DNA of 62,000 bases. It comes from Acanthaster planci. Its lineage: Eukaryota; Echinodermata; Asteroidea; Valvatida; Acanthasteridae. The first letter of the stretch is position 1. Each line of letters opens with the position of its first letter. The stretch spans positions 315,726-377,725 of the forward strand of contig NW_019091632.1 in the NCBI RefSeq assembly GCF_001949145.1. Reading direction: 5' to 3'. Positions 19,700 to 30,978 of this stretch are shown here, one piece after another. Under the pieces are notes generated by a model. It saw only the letters and a program-made list of their open reading frames with translations, made no database searches and had not been told where the DNA came from. A program made the position numbers and the translations under genes.

Positions 19700-21790
19700 T
19701 TTCGGAACTTATATTTAAAGGTTAGGATTGTGCAATTTCAAAAAAGGTCAGAGGGCACATTCACATATATTTAAATAACAAAACAGAAATTTCAATATGT
19801 TAATAGAAGAACACATGTACACAAAATATTCAGACCTTGCATGTATTTCAGTATATTTTAGGTCAAACATTAACCATGTAATTGCAAACCTTTTCATATT
19901 TACACTTCCAAATATTCAGTTTTATATCATGTACGTGTCACTAAAAATTCAACTGTGTTGGTTGAAACTTGAACACATAACTTCGAGAAAGATTCTGCTA
20001 GAATTGACACGTCAGGTCCTCTGTATTTTTTAATTTTATAGAGAATATTTTCGGTATCTTGCTATAAACATATAAATTTGTCAGCTTATCTGGATGAGTG
20101 GGGGCACTACTTCTGTGATGTAAATCAGGGAATTCAGGCAGCATTCAGTTCTTTCCATTTATGCGATTAAGGCAGTGTTGAGTTATTTTTTTCACTTTAA
20201 TCTTTCCATTACCATTATGTAATGTAGTAGGCTTCATGTAATGGTAATAGCGCTCTCTATGGTTGGTCAGCATTTTATGGCAGAGCCTCTGATGGAGCAG
20301 ACACAACGGAAATTCCTCCAGCCAGGATTGCCAGGAGAAGCCAATCAAAGTCATCAAGTTTTGTCAATTTTATTCCAGTGTTAACCCAGAAGTTGCCGGG
20401 TTATTTTATACCATCTCACAGCTGAGATCTTGGCCGTCCCAAGCCTGATTTTTTTCAACAATCAGCGTGCATGTAAAACACTCCTTATGCGTAAAGACCA
20501 GTAAATGAAGTCCCGGCATAGACAACAGTGATAAATACCCCCATTTTTAAAAATATGCCAAAAATACAAGTTTCTCGGGGGTTCAAAACACACGGCAAAT
20601 TGAAGCTCATCTCTTCATCTTTTCTTTCCCTTCCAATTTTTTGTGGCTTATCCTGTGACTTTTTGAGATATTTTTATCCACAAAAGATCACCCCTAAAAA
20701 ACAGTCGTGAAGCCTGCAGCCATTTTGAAAACAGATGCCTACACTCTATAATATAAAATAGACCACTTTAGGGCACTGATTTCATCCAAAATTCACTTGG
20801 ACACAAGATGACATTCCTGTGGCTAGCCTTCACCTTTCTTCCCCTACAAATCTCCAAGTTCATGGTCCACAAAATGTTCAAATAACAGAGAATTTGACAG
20901 CCTACAGATTGTGATTTGGCCAGCACAGGCAATTTTGAGCTTATTTACTGGCCTGCAACCTGTAGACACCCTACTTTTGGCTATTTCACCCCCACATACC
21001 TCTATTACAAGAGGAAGACTACTTGAACCAAATTCCATTTACAAAAACAAAAAAACAGATTGTCACAGGTCAGAAGTAGGCCTGAATGTCAAGGGTACTA
21101 TCAACATCCTTGTGCTTTGTCTGCATGCACTCTGGCACTTGTGGTGTTCCCCTTTCCCACATACATGTATCATGCAGTCTAAAATCTCCTCATGCATTTG
21201 GCTTTTGTCTCCACTCTGATAAGTAGGGTTAGAAATTGTCATTGAGGGTTAGAAATGCCTGTGAGGGTTGGGATTACTCAAATAGGGTTGAGCACAGACT
21301 GTTTGTTTTCTTTCTGGGGGGTATATGGAGATAGGGAAGGTTGAAGTGGGAATTGTTTATGCATGCTCACAGATTCCTTGTTTAACAAAACAGACACTCC
21401 AAAGACTTGCTTTGATTGCTTTCAGTTTGTGGTAAGTTTACAACATGACTATCACAACACCATGGTAACAGGTGTCCCATATGATGTACAATTTACCAGG
21501 ACTAAAGGTCCTCTAGTAAAACAAGTCATTCCTCATTCCAAGTACACCTGGCCTTGGAAATGCCATACTACTGGACTTAAAGTCCCCTGCAGGGTCATGA
21601 CATACATTGTCTTACAGTTACATCTGACTAGGGTTTAATTACTTACAGTACCTGCCCCCATAACCTCTTCAGAGGGAAGCAAAGGAAATGGAACTTACAT
21701 ATAAATTCTACAGAGCCCCTTCAAGTTTATTCACTTGTACTTAAAACACACCTCGGATTACAAATCTGTTAGTGTTAGCTGCCTCATGTA
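19700..21790. other. AT-rich non-coding stretch
   Basis: No gene found. At about 21225-21290 a degenerate unit of about 20 bp (AGGGTTAGAAAT and variants) is repeated four times. Confidence 0.4.
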
Positions 21791-21793
21791 ACG

Positions 21794-23395
21794 TTGACCT
21801 GTTGTATTATAGTAAAGGGGAAAAATCTAATTTATCCCATCTACTGTTGGAACATGGGACGGTCTGGGTGTGGAATACACAAGAAGAAGATGACGTTTTT
21901 CAGAAAGGCAACAACTAGTCACCTCAAAAACACATTCCTCAAAATTGTCACCTCAAAACGGGGTCCCCAACAGTTTACATCAGGCCAACATATGAGCAGC
22001 GGGAACTGGCAGTCACCAAAGATGAGCAGGGATACTTCTGTGAAACTCCCACAGATGCACCAACCAGGTCAGTCATGTTACTTCCACCCAAACGCCATGA
22101 AACAACCCCCACTGAAGAACTGTAGCATCACCGCCAGCGGGACGGCCACCAGCAAGACCATCAGCTGCAAAGACAAAGGGAAACATACTGTTTTGTTAAC
22201 CTTGACGAAGCAGTCAACTTGGGAAAACAGGCCAGAGATTTAGGTGTATCGAAGATGTTAGCGTGCAAAAGGTGTAGATTCCACACCGGAAAAAAAAATT
22301 TACATCGACATAACATATACCAGGACGGGGAGGCGGATTGCAACCCCAACATGGCTTTGCAAGTTTGTCTGAAACAACACCAGCACTGCAGCTGCAGGTG
22401 CTCAGAGGCTCCTTTCTGTGATGGATACCACCGTTCCAGCAAAATCTGGGTTATATAATCTCTCCAACAGATGCAGAACAATCATCACAGCTGAAAACAA
22501 GAGAGACAAGAGTGAGAAAAGAAGAACTACAAAAGACAGTCACTAGCGACACGGCCATGACAGGGAGAGTGCCGTGACAGTATAATAACCCCCTCATCAG
22601 GAGTGCTCGTAAGAAAACACTTTTTGTGACAGCAATACAAACAAGAAGTCTTGCGTGCGAAAATGTGACCACTAAGAAATTTATTGTAACGTATAATCAT
22701 TAAAATAAGCTCTGTAAAAAAATGTGAAATAGGCAGGTGCACAGACAGACACTGGGAAATGCACAGAAACTTGTTCCTGAGCCACTTTCAACATGGGGGA
22801 TGAACATGAAGGGGGAAGTCAATATGCCAAGAAACTGGCAAACTGTAAAGATCCTCAAACAGGGTTACGGCTGATGCTGATGGATGCTTAGCAAGTGGTT
22901 TAAAGTCCTACATGCAAAGTGACGCAGGTATGGATATTGAATATTTATACTGTACTTGACCCCCCTCTCTTAAACAGATCTCTGTGCGCGGCCATCAGCT
23001 AGTCCGGACATGTTCCCCAGACCAATGAAAGCTACAAAGACCAAACTGCAGGACCGTTTTGCCGATAACCTCAGTCAAAGATCGCAGGCTGAAGCTGTGG
23101 CCCTTCAAAAAAAGTTCAGAGGTGACCCCTCTAAGAAGGTTGACATGGCTGTGAATGCAGCCAAAGCCATGATTTAGTGCTATATGGGAAACCAAACTCT
23201 TTGTAAAAAGTGGTCCCTCAGTTTGTGGGGGTCGTACACACTGTATCAGTTCCCATACCTGCCAGCAGATGCCTGGGGGAGAATATTTCAGCAAATGATG
23301 AAGTAACAATTGTAAATTTGCTCTGTAAAAGAATTGGCTGTGAAGCATTAGAAAAAACAAGTATGAAAGAAGTACTCAAAAATCAGAAAGCATGT
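21794..23395 (+). pseudogene. Transposon-like ORF remnants, family unknown
   Basis: The piece at about 22985-23180 reads like real protein: MFPRPMKATKTKLQDRFADN, then QAEAVALQKKFRGDPSKKVD, then a stop, then CYMGNQTLCKKWSL. After frame changes it continues with CSVKRIGCEALEKTS and ends abruptly at about 23395, where the terminal repeat of the gypsy element begins. Further upstream, at 22200-22458, a Cys/His-rich segment (KMLACKRCRFHTGKKNLHRH) may be part of the same element. The combination suggests a DNA-transposon protein, possibly distantly Mutator-like, but I cannot assign a family. It is disrupted by stops, and the gypsy element seems to have inserted into it. Confidence 0.4.
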
Positions 23396-23508
23396 GTGAG
23401 CAATAAAACACGATCGACACACATCAGAGTGCGGTGGCATTTGGACTTTAACAGAGTGCAAATTGTATGGCAATAGAAAAAAAACAATCAGTCACTAGGG
23501 GTGCCTTA
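23396..23508 (-). repeat. Terminal repeat of the gypsy element (3' side)
   Basis: It begins GTGAGCAATAAAAC and ends AGGGGTGCCTT on the plus strand, matching 28641-28754. At about 113 bp it is short for an LTR, so it may be only the part still recognisable. Confidence 0.65.
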
Positions 23509-24179
23509 ACCACTAGCCGCTGGGGTTTCCAGTCCCGGACATGTAATATACACGTAATACCGGACATGTAATACACACATGTTTATACATGTGGCCGGGG
23601 TTTCCGAAATCGGACAAAGGGAACTGGGGCTTGTAACAAAAGACCGTACTCAGAACAAAAGACCAGGCTGCTGGGCATTACCAACATTTTTTCACTCTCA
23701 ACAGTGGAGATAATCCAACCTTGTTTTGAAATAGTACACCATGGCTTGGGGATTTAGCATGAGCGGATTACCACCGGGGACAAAAGCACTCCACCACCGC
23801 AGGATGAGCTACACACTACCGCTGCACACTAATCTGGCCCCTATGGAAAAGAGGTCAGCAGCGCACTGTGCCAGTTTCGGGAACAAAAGAAAATTCCGTA
23901 ACACCGCAAATCTGGGCTAACAAGGCAACAGGCCTGGCTGAAATACTCCAGCGTCAATGGATATTGTCTGTCAGATTATAGTAGAAACCAGACAGTCCTT
24001 CATGTGGGTGTAAGTGTCCAGTAAATGAAGACAGGAATTTTTAAAGAATTTTGAAAACAGAAAAAAATGATAATTATCCCACCCCAGCATCATCAACCTT
24101 TTCATTTGATGTATCAGACCAATCTGCCAGGACCTTATCACTTGGTCTAGCAGTCAGATCTTAACACCCTACTAGTGGC

Positions 24180-25265
24180 AGATCAAGTAAATGTCCATCC
24201 AGAATATTTGATCGACGTTACTCGCTTAAACCCAAACCCGTCAGCGGGCTGTACTACATAGACATTACCATTAGGATCTGGCCTGCCAATAACCTTACAC
24301 GACGTTGGCTGCCATATATCCTGAATTTTGTTTCCTCCTTATACACCACGAATCCTTAGAAACACCCTTCTCCCCAGAGGAAGCTTAGTGTCACCCGCTT
24401 TAACATTGTAGCATTGGGTTCGAGCAAGAGCTTCTGCCTCTGCTCGAGTACCTGCTAGATCCCAGGCGTGCTGAAGGTGGGCTTGGTGGCCTGCCACCCG
24501 TTCATCAATTCCATACCCATCAGAGTGATCACTGATGTTGCTTAGAAAATGATCATCAGGCAGCTTTGGGTCCCTCCAAAACATAAAATAGAATGGGGGA
24601 TAGCCAGTCGAGGAATGTAAGGTTGCATTGTATTGCATTGAAACGTTGATGATGCATTGTAAACCATTCACATTGGCCGTTTCCTTCTGGATGGTAGCTC
24701 CTTGTCCTAGACTTGTCTACCCTATACAAGCTGCATAGCTCCTTGACCAGAGCACTCTCAAAATTGCACCCCTGATCACTATGGATTCTGGCGGGAGGAC
24801 CAAAATGAGTGAACCATTCTTTGACCAGAACGGGTACCACTGTTTTTGCAGTTCGGTCTCGGGTAAGAACTGCCTTCATGAACTTGGTGAAAACATCTGT
24901 CATTACCAAGACATTCTCTTACCCGTCAGTGGCCTTTTCCAAGACTGTGCAGCTAAAACATCAAGAGACCTAGCCACTAATAAACTTCCCATCATCGGTT
25001 TCACCTTAGGTCTTGGAGCCTTTGCAAGGGTGCATCGTTCAAAGGATCGACACCAAGTATCCATGTCCCTTACCATCTTTGGCCGATAACAGTGAGCTTT
25101 AACTAGTGCTAAAGTCCACTCCATCCCCTGATGACCAGCATGATCATGTAATTCTTGAAGGACCTGATCACAGAACACCTCTGGAAGTAGCAGCTGCTTG
25201 ACTCTCTGGCCCTCTCCTTGATCACCTGATACAACACACCTTGTTTTTCCTCTATGAGTGTCCAA
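24180..25265 (-). pseudogene. Gypsy integrase region, broken
   Basis: The zinc-binding part (25265-24903) has LHDHAGHQG and WCRSFERC; the family normally has WCxxCxxC, so one zinc Cys is replaced by Phe. The catalytic core (24909-24556) has TDVFTKF (first Asp), HSDQGCNFES (second Asp) and GNGQCEWF (Glu). A tail with AGDTKLPLGRRVFLR follows (24339-24671 frame). Fragments in at least three frames overlap one another, so frameshifts are present. Intact enzymes of this group insert retrotransposon cDNA into the genome. Confidence 0.8.
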
Positions 25266-25439
25266 AACTTTAGGAGCTTCCTGACAGCCTTTGGTGCCTG
25301 AGCTACCTGCCTCCTAGACGGGGAACTTCCCGTCTGCCTAAACCATGTCCTGTCCTGCGATCAACGGCAGTGTACTTGTGGCTTCCATTGAGCATAAGTG
25401 CACCGACTTTTGTTCACACCTTCCACCATCAAACCCTTC

Positions 25440-27091
25440 ACAGCCTTTGATAAGCTACCTTAGCATAAGTTGACAGCATACACTCCTGAATGGCCACCTG
25501 AGTAGCTTCCACCCCAACAGCACTACTTCCATGCGTAGCCTTCCTAATCAGTGCATCTGCACGGCCGTTCTTACGGCCTGCTCTGAATTTCACTTCAAAG
25601 TCAAACTGAGCTAACTGCGCAGCCCAGCATGTCTCAGTCGGCCTTAGTTTTGCTGTTTTCAGGTAGCTAACGGATTGCTATGCGTGAACACTACAAACTT
25701 CGATCCTTGGAGATCCTTGGACTTGGAGTCCCTAAAGTTTTCAGCAACAGCCCACTTCAAGGCAAGCAGCTTCAGCTTAAAGGAGGTATAGTTAGCATCA
25801 TTTCTCTCAGTGGGCTTCGGGCACCTGCTAGCATAGCTAATGACCACTCGCCCATTCTCCTGATCTTGATAGAGGACAGAGCCAAGCCCACTGAAGCTGG
25901 CATCTGTTTCAACAATGAAAGACTTTGAGAAATCTGAAAAACCAAGAATGGGGGCAGACATCAGACACTCCTTCAACTTCTGAAAGGCACCTTTACAGCT
26001 GGAGTCCTAGCGTTGAATGAAGGGCACACTTGGAGGAGGTTTGGGTTTGGCCCCTTTGCGGTGCTTTGGAGATGATTTCCTCATAAGTGCGTGAAATGGG
26101 GAAGCTATCTGAGCAAAACCTAGAACAAACCGCCTGTAGTAGCTTGCTAGGCCCATAAAAGACCGAAGCTCATGCTCGTCCCGTGGTTTTCTCCATTCCT
26201 TGATTGCTCGCACCTTCTCTGGATCTGCACCTACTCCAGCCTCTGACACCACGTGAGCTAAAATTATTACTTGCCTCCAAAACCAGTGACACTTGCTTGG
26301 TTTGATCTTCAAACCAAAACTAGAGAGCCTTCCAAGAACCATATCCAGCCTCTCAATCATCTCTTCTATGCTTTTAGATATGACTAGCACATCGTCCAGA
26401 TAGAGTAACAAAGTCTGGTAGTTTTGATCCTGCAAACAGGCCTCCATTAGACGTTGGAAGCTGGCTGGGGCATTACACAGCCCAAAGGGCATCCAGGTAA
26501 ATTCATACAACCCTCCTCTAACAACCCAAAATGCTGTCTTGTGCATGTCGCCCTCCTCCGTTGCGCATTGCAGATAGCCTGATGCAAGATCAAGAGAGCT
26601 GAAATAACGAGAACCATGCATTGCCTCCAAGGCTTCCTTGATTCGTGGGAGTGGGTATGCATCAGGAAGAATCTTAGCATTAAGCTATCTGTAACTGACA
26701 CATAGCATCAGACATCCATCCTTCTCCCTGACCAGTACCAAGGCATATGTGTATGGACTACTGCTTGGCCGAATTATACCCTTGTCGAGCCATTTCTTGA
26801 TGTGTTCTCTCTCACCTCTGGCTGTAACTGAGGTGGCATGTGCCAATGAGGCAGTCTCACAGGGGTCTTGTCGATCAAGGGTATGATATGCATCACTTTG
26901 AAACAAAACCCAAGGTCACTATCATGCAGACTAAAAGCCTGAATATGCTTTTCTAGCACATTTTTGAGCTGAGACAACTGCTTCTCCGTGAACTGAGCTT
27001 GGTTTCCAATGTCAAGAGTATCAAGAAGCCTGTCCACACTGGTCTGACTCTCTACACATGCATGGACTTCACGTACGATCTTCTCTGTCAC
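25440..27091 (-). pseudogene. Gypsy reverse transcriptase and RNase H, broken
   Basis: Upstream part (27091-26690): HIIPLIDKTPVRLPHWHMPP, then IKKWLDKGIIRPSSSPYT, the standard start of the gypsy RT domain. Core (26630-26007): FSSLDLASGY, MPFGLCNAPASFQRLM, the catalytic LLYLDDVLV, and GLKIKPSKCHWF, with the connection segment ELRSFMGLASYYRRFV. RNase H (25976-25659): IVETDASFSGLGSVLYQ and KLLALKWAV. A further piece near 25600-25450 reads FDFEVKFRAGRKNGRADAL. Frames change between the parts and stops separate them, so no polyprotein can be made. Confidence 0.85.
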
Positions 27092-27379
27092 TCACTTGAG
27101 TCACCCCCTGGCCTCCGTCTTTCTAATAACCTCACACATGACCCCAATACAAGCCCTAGGCTGTAGCAAAGCATCCTCCCCTCCCATATGTTTATAGCAC
27201 GCATAGGTACACAACCATCAACCAGCCTAGAGAAGGAAAGTATTACAAATACATCTCGAGGAACTGACCCTCGAGATGAGTCAACCTGTTAAATGAGAGC
27301 ATGGTATGCCACCTGATGATGCTAGCCAGTACCCATTACTACCGCCATAGATCTGGATGGAATCCGAATTGGTCTTTCA

Positions 27380-28391
27380 TTAGCTGTCCTGACTAAAACC
27401 AATTATCCCCCTATCTCTGTTTTTCACACATCCATCACTATTAGATACCTCAACCTGTTGGAGTGGTGCCGAATACAACTGCACAACTATGGCCAATTCA
27501 GCCACTGAAGTACCGAAATCCAACTCTTGTATCTCTCCAGATGTCTTATAAAAAGTATTACTGCCTATAATCCCTGGGACCTGCCATTTCCTTTCCCGCA
27601 TGCCACGGTCCATCTTTTGGTATCAATCTTCTCGATTGTGAATTCCGCAGGTTGCGCTCCTATTTCCTTAACAACTGCTTGTTGGAAACTCCCTGGGGAA
27701 TCTTCACCAAGCCAATGAATAGCGCAGTCACAGAACTCCACGAATGGCAAGTCAGGATTCTCTATCTCTAGGCACCTTAGCTCATGCTGCAACCCTTTAT
27801 CGCACACTCCAGTTGTGAACTGGCCCTTAAGGGAGCCTTCACAATCATCCAATACACGACTGTCCTGCCGCTGGACCGTATTGCACAATCGCATCAATCC
27901 AAGAGAGAACTTTTGCAAACTTTCAGTGGATTCCTGGCAACGGCAGTAAAATTCAATGTGCACCTCGGTTGCATATTCACGTTGCCCAAATGCCTGAATT
28001 AGACATACAAAGATTTTCTCTGGGTCCTGCCTCACCTCCACTCCTTGATATCTTATTTCAAGTCTTGCATTACCCTGAAGGTTATCCCATACAAATCTGC
28101 AGCCTCAGCCTTTGGGTACTCACACGCAAGTATGGCCTCTCTCATATCCTCTACCCATATTGCAACATCAATGTCCCCAGCCTTAGCCACATACTTCTCA
28201 ACCTTCTGCTCCCGGCTGAGGTAATGTGGATGGGATACCTCCTTATTACCAAGACCTGCCTCCTTGAGACAAGCTTCCAAAATAGCACGCTCTTCACTTG
28301 CCCCTTGTGCTTTTTCTTGCTCTGCCTCTAATAGCTTGATCTTTTGAGCAAGCTGTGCATGCAGCTGCTGAACCCCCTCTTCCCAAGCCAT
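27380..28391 (-). pseudogene. Gypsy gag and protease region, broken
   Basis: The first piece (28391-28053) begins MAWEEGVQQLHAQLAQKIKL, a Gln/Glu-rich coiled-coil-like start, and includes YVAKAGDIDVAIWVEDMR. The second (28041-27565) continues with a capsid-like helical region (DPEKIFVCLIQAFGQREYAT, then FYCRCQESTESLQKFSLGL). The third (27613-27380) is in another frame and ends near a region where the aspartic protease would be expected; I could not see a clear DSG triad. Gag forms the particle in which reverse transcription takes place. Confidence 0.6.
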
Positions 28392-28640
28392 ATTGCCTCA
28401 GAACAGGGACTACTTAAGCAACATGGCCTTGACAGTTTATCATGTCCAAGCTACCATGACCACTCAGCACCCAGTTCCGGTCCTAGGAAGCTTCCAAAGC
28501 CCAGTGTTCTGCTGATATCAGCAATGGCTCTGCCAGCTGCCTTTCCTCTATCGTTGTCCACTGATGGGGGTTTACCAAACCTCGCCACAGAAAACACTGT
28601 TTGCACTCCAACACCACATCCTGTCTACGACACAAAATTT

Positions 28641-28754
28641 ATGAGCAATAAAACATGCTCAACACACATCAGAATGCAGTGGTATTTGGACTTGAATAGA
28701 GTGCAAATAGTATGGCAAAAAAAGAAAACAACAATCAGTCCCAGGGGTGCCTTT
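28641..28754 (-). repeat. Terminal repeat of the gypsy element (5' side)
   Basis: Matches 23396-23508 (GAGCAATAAAACA near the left edge, GGGGTGCCTT at the right edge). It lies 250 bp upstream of the gag start, as expected of a 5' LTR and leader. Confidence 0.65.
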
Positions 28755-29100
28755 AATCATACATACGCACTCCTGGGCCAGTGGCACCAAGGCCAACTGG
28801 ACCCTGTGCTGCCAGCTCACTTAATGCTCCACAGCTGTGTCCCTGTAGTTTTATGTCTGTCCAAAAGGTCTGGCTGAGACCAAGTACATGTATATCAGGG
28901 AAAGCACAGAGAGATGGCTAAACAGCTTGGCTATGTAGAGGTGATGTTGAGTATTCAGTCACAGAGACAGAAGTGTATAGCCCCTGCCCCATCCAAGACA
29001 GTGCAAAGTTCCAAAGGCCCCAATGCCATCACATATGACCCAATCCGGTTACCAAGGCTGTTCCTAAGTCATTGCAAAACTGCTGCTGCTGGGAGATGCA

Positions 29101-30528
29101 TTGTGCCTTAAGTGTCATTACGAATCTAGCAGGCATAGCTCTGATTTATGTCAGAAAATGGGCAGTATGTCTTGTGGGCCTCCTTTTCCTGTGAGGCCAA
29201 GGAAAAGACTGCTAAAAGGTTGGAGGGTGAAGCTGCATCTCACTCTGTACACAAGTCTCAGCATAGCCAGGCATGTGCTCCTGTCAGTCAGTATGTCGAC
29301 AGGGCTGAATTCCAGCAAAGTTTCTCTGACTTTGAAAAATGTATGCAGCAGATGATGCAGAGTATGATGAAAGGTTTGGCCCAGGAATTTCCGAGGTTCT
29401 GCCCCTCATACAGTGTCTCGCTTGGGAGAAGAGGCCCCTTGGTCGAACAGGCTGCCCCCTTGGCGATTCATGGTGCTGTTTGCAATCAGCCAGAGGTCCC
29501 TGTGGGGGGCCCCCATTAGCTCTGGTACATCACAAGTTACTAGTTTACCTCATGGGGCACTCATGACAGTAACCATCAAGATCTCACCCGTGACAGTGAT
29601 AGGGCCGACTCACTTTTGTTACATCCTCAGCCAGAGAAGCTTTTTGATGAGTCTGTGTCTCAGGTTTCCACTGACAACTTCAAGCGTGGTTGTAGGCCAA
29701 CGCAAGAGAACATCAACATCTCCTCCCAGGGCGACTCAGTTAGTCCAGTGGGAGTAGGCCCACATGATTCTGACCATGAGTATGAGGGTTCTGTATTGGA
29801 GTTTGAGGATCTGGAGTCAACACTGATACATTCTTTGAAGTGGTCAAGGATGCAGCGCGCTCCCTTCCCATTAAGAATGCTCACTTTGAGGAACGAGAAG
29901 ACCCGAGATCCCTTCAGCTCCATTCGAGACTAGGCAGGGCAAAGTGCTCCTGCCCCTAGCAGCCGGGCATAAGAAACTGATTGACAAGCTATGGTCGGGG
30001 AATCCGGAAGGTATCCACTTTGGTTCGTTACAAAATCATAGGGAAGATTGTCGAAAGTACATGATGCTCGACCCCTTGTTGGCTAATGAATTTGGATGTG
30101 TCGTTCCTGGGTTCAACATCAATGCTCCCAAACTCCCTGATAAGTCAATAAATATGGCAGATCACTGCTTTATGAGCATTGAGAAGGAGGCCTACATTGA
30201 TATGGCTTGTGTGGTGTCACAGTCATGGCTTTCGGAAGTGGCTTCTAAACAGATCTCAAAATGGGAGGAGTTCCTTCAGAACACTCTTGACCAACAGAGT
30301 CTGAAGGATCTGAAGGCCCTGGTTGATATTAGGTCTGTATCTCGGTCTTTGAGTACGGCACAGGAGGCCATTTTTGACATGCTGGACCTTCAAGTGAGGA
30401 AAGCTGCCAACACTAAATTAGCCAGGTGCTACAGGTGGCTGCTGCAAACCCACTGGGCTGACAATACTAGGTCAAAGCTCAGGAAAGCTCTGATTACCAA
30501 GGATGGCAACCTGTGTAGGGCAACTTGA
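29101..30528 (+). pseudogene. DIRS gag-like protein, broken
   Basis: Pieces in different frames. Near 29101-29200 there is a Cys-containing start (LKCHYESSRHSSDLCQKMG). A Gln/Met-rich segment (CMQQMMQSMMKGLAQEF) lies near 29330. A longer open piece at 29944-30528 reads LAAGHKKLIDKLWSGNPEG and later DMLDLQVRKAANTKLARCYR. DIRS and Ngaro elements carry such poorly conserved gag-like proteins ahead of the RT. Assigned mainly by position; the protein itself has no motif I would rely on. Confidence 0.5.
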
Positions 30529-30978
30529 AGGAGGTTTCAGAAGAGTTCAAACTGGTGGATAGCCAGCTCGATGGGACTGACGGTCTTTGTCATGTTCCCG
30601 TTCGTACTGGATTCTGCCCAGCCGGGGTTTTCAAGCCCAAGTCCTCCAACGACCTCCATCACAAAACCTTCTCTTCCACCCAGAGTGAGGAATCATTTCA
30701 TGGTCCTCAAGCGGGGCCATCCAAGAAGCCTGGGCTTGGTGGGGCAAATTTTCGTGGCTCCAAAACCAGCTTTCTAAGGGGTTGTCAGGAGAGTGGACCC
30801 TTTCATCGACATACCCATGACAAAGGTTTCTCATCTTCCAAATTACAATAGGATGAGGCAGGCCCTTCCAGTTCTCTCAGTTAATCCAGTGGGGGGTCAA
30901 ATCTCATCACAGGTGGATATATGGCACCTCTTGACAAACAACTAGTGCATTCTGGACATTGTAGAATTCGGTCACCTT

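Larger units (their letters stand above)
23396..28754 (-). mobile_element. Ty3/gypsy LTR retrotransposon, degenerate
   Basis: Reading right to left: terminal repeat, gag, protease region, reverse transcriptase, RNase H, integrase, terminal repeat. Total length is about 5.4 kb, usual for an envelope-less gypsy element. All coding parts are cut by stops and frameshifts. The paired repeats at 23396-23508 and 28641-28754 are in the same orientation, at the outer edges, and are about 85-90 percent alike by eye, implying an old insertion. A primer-binding site and target duplication were not recognised. Confidence 0.8.
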
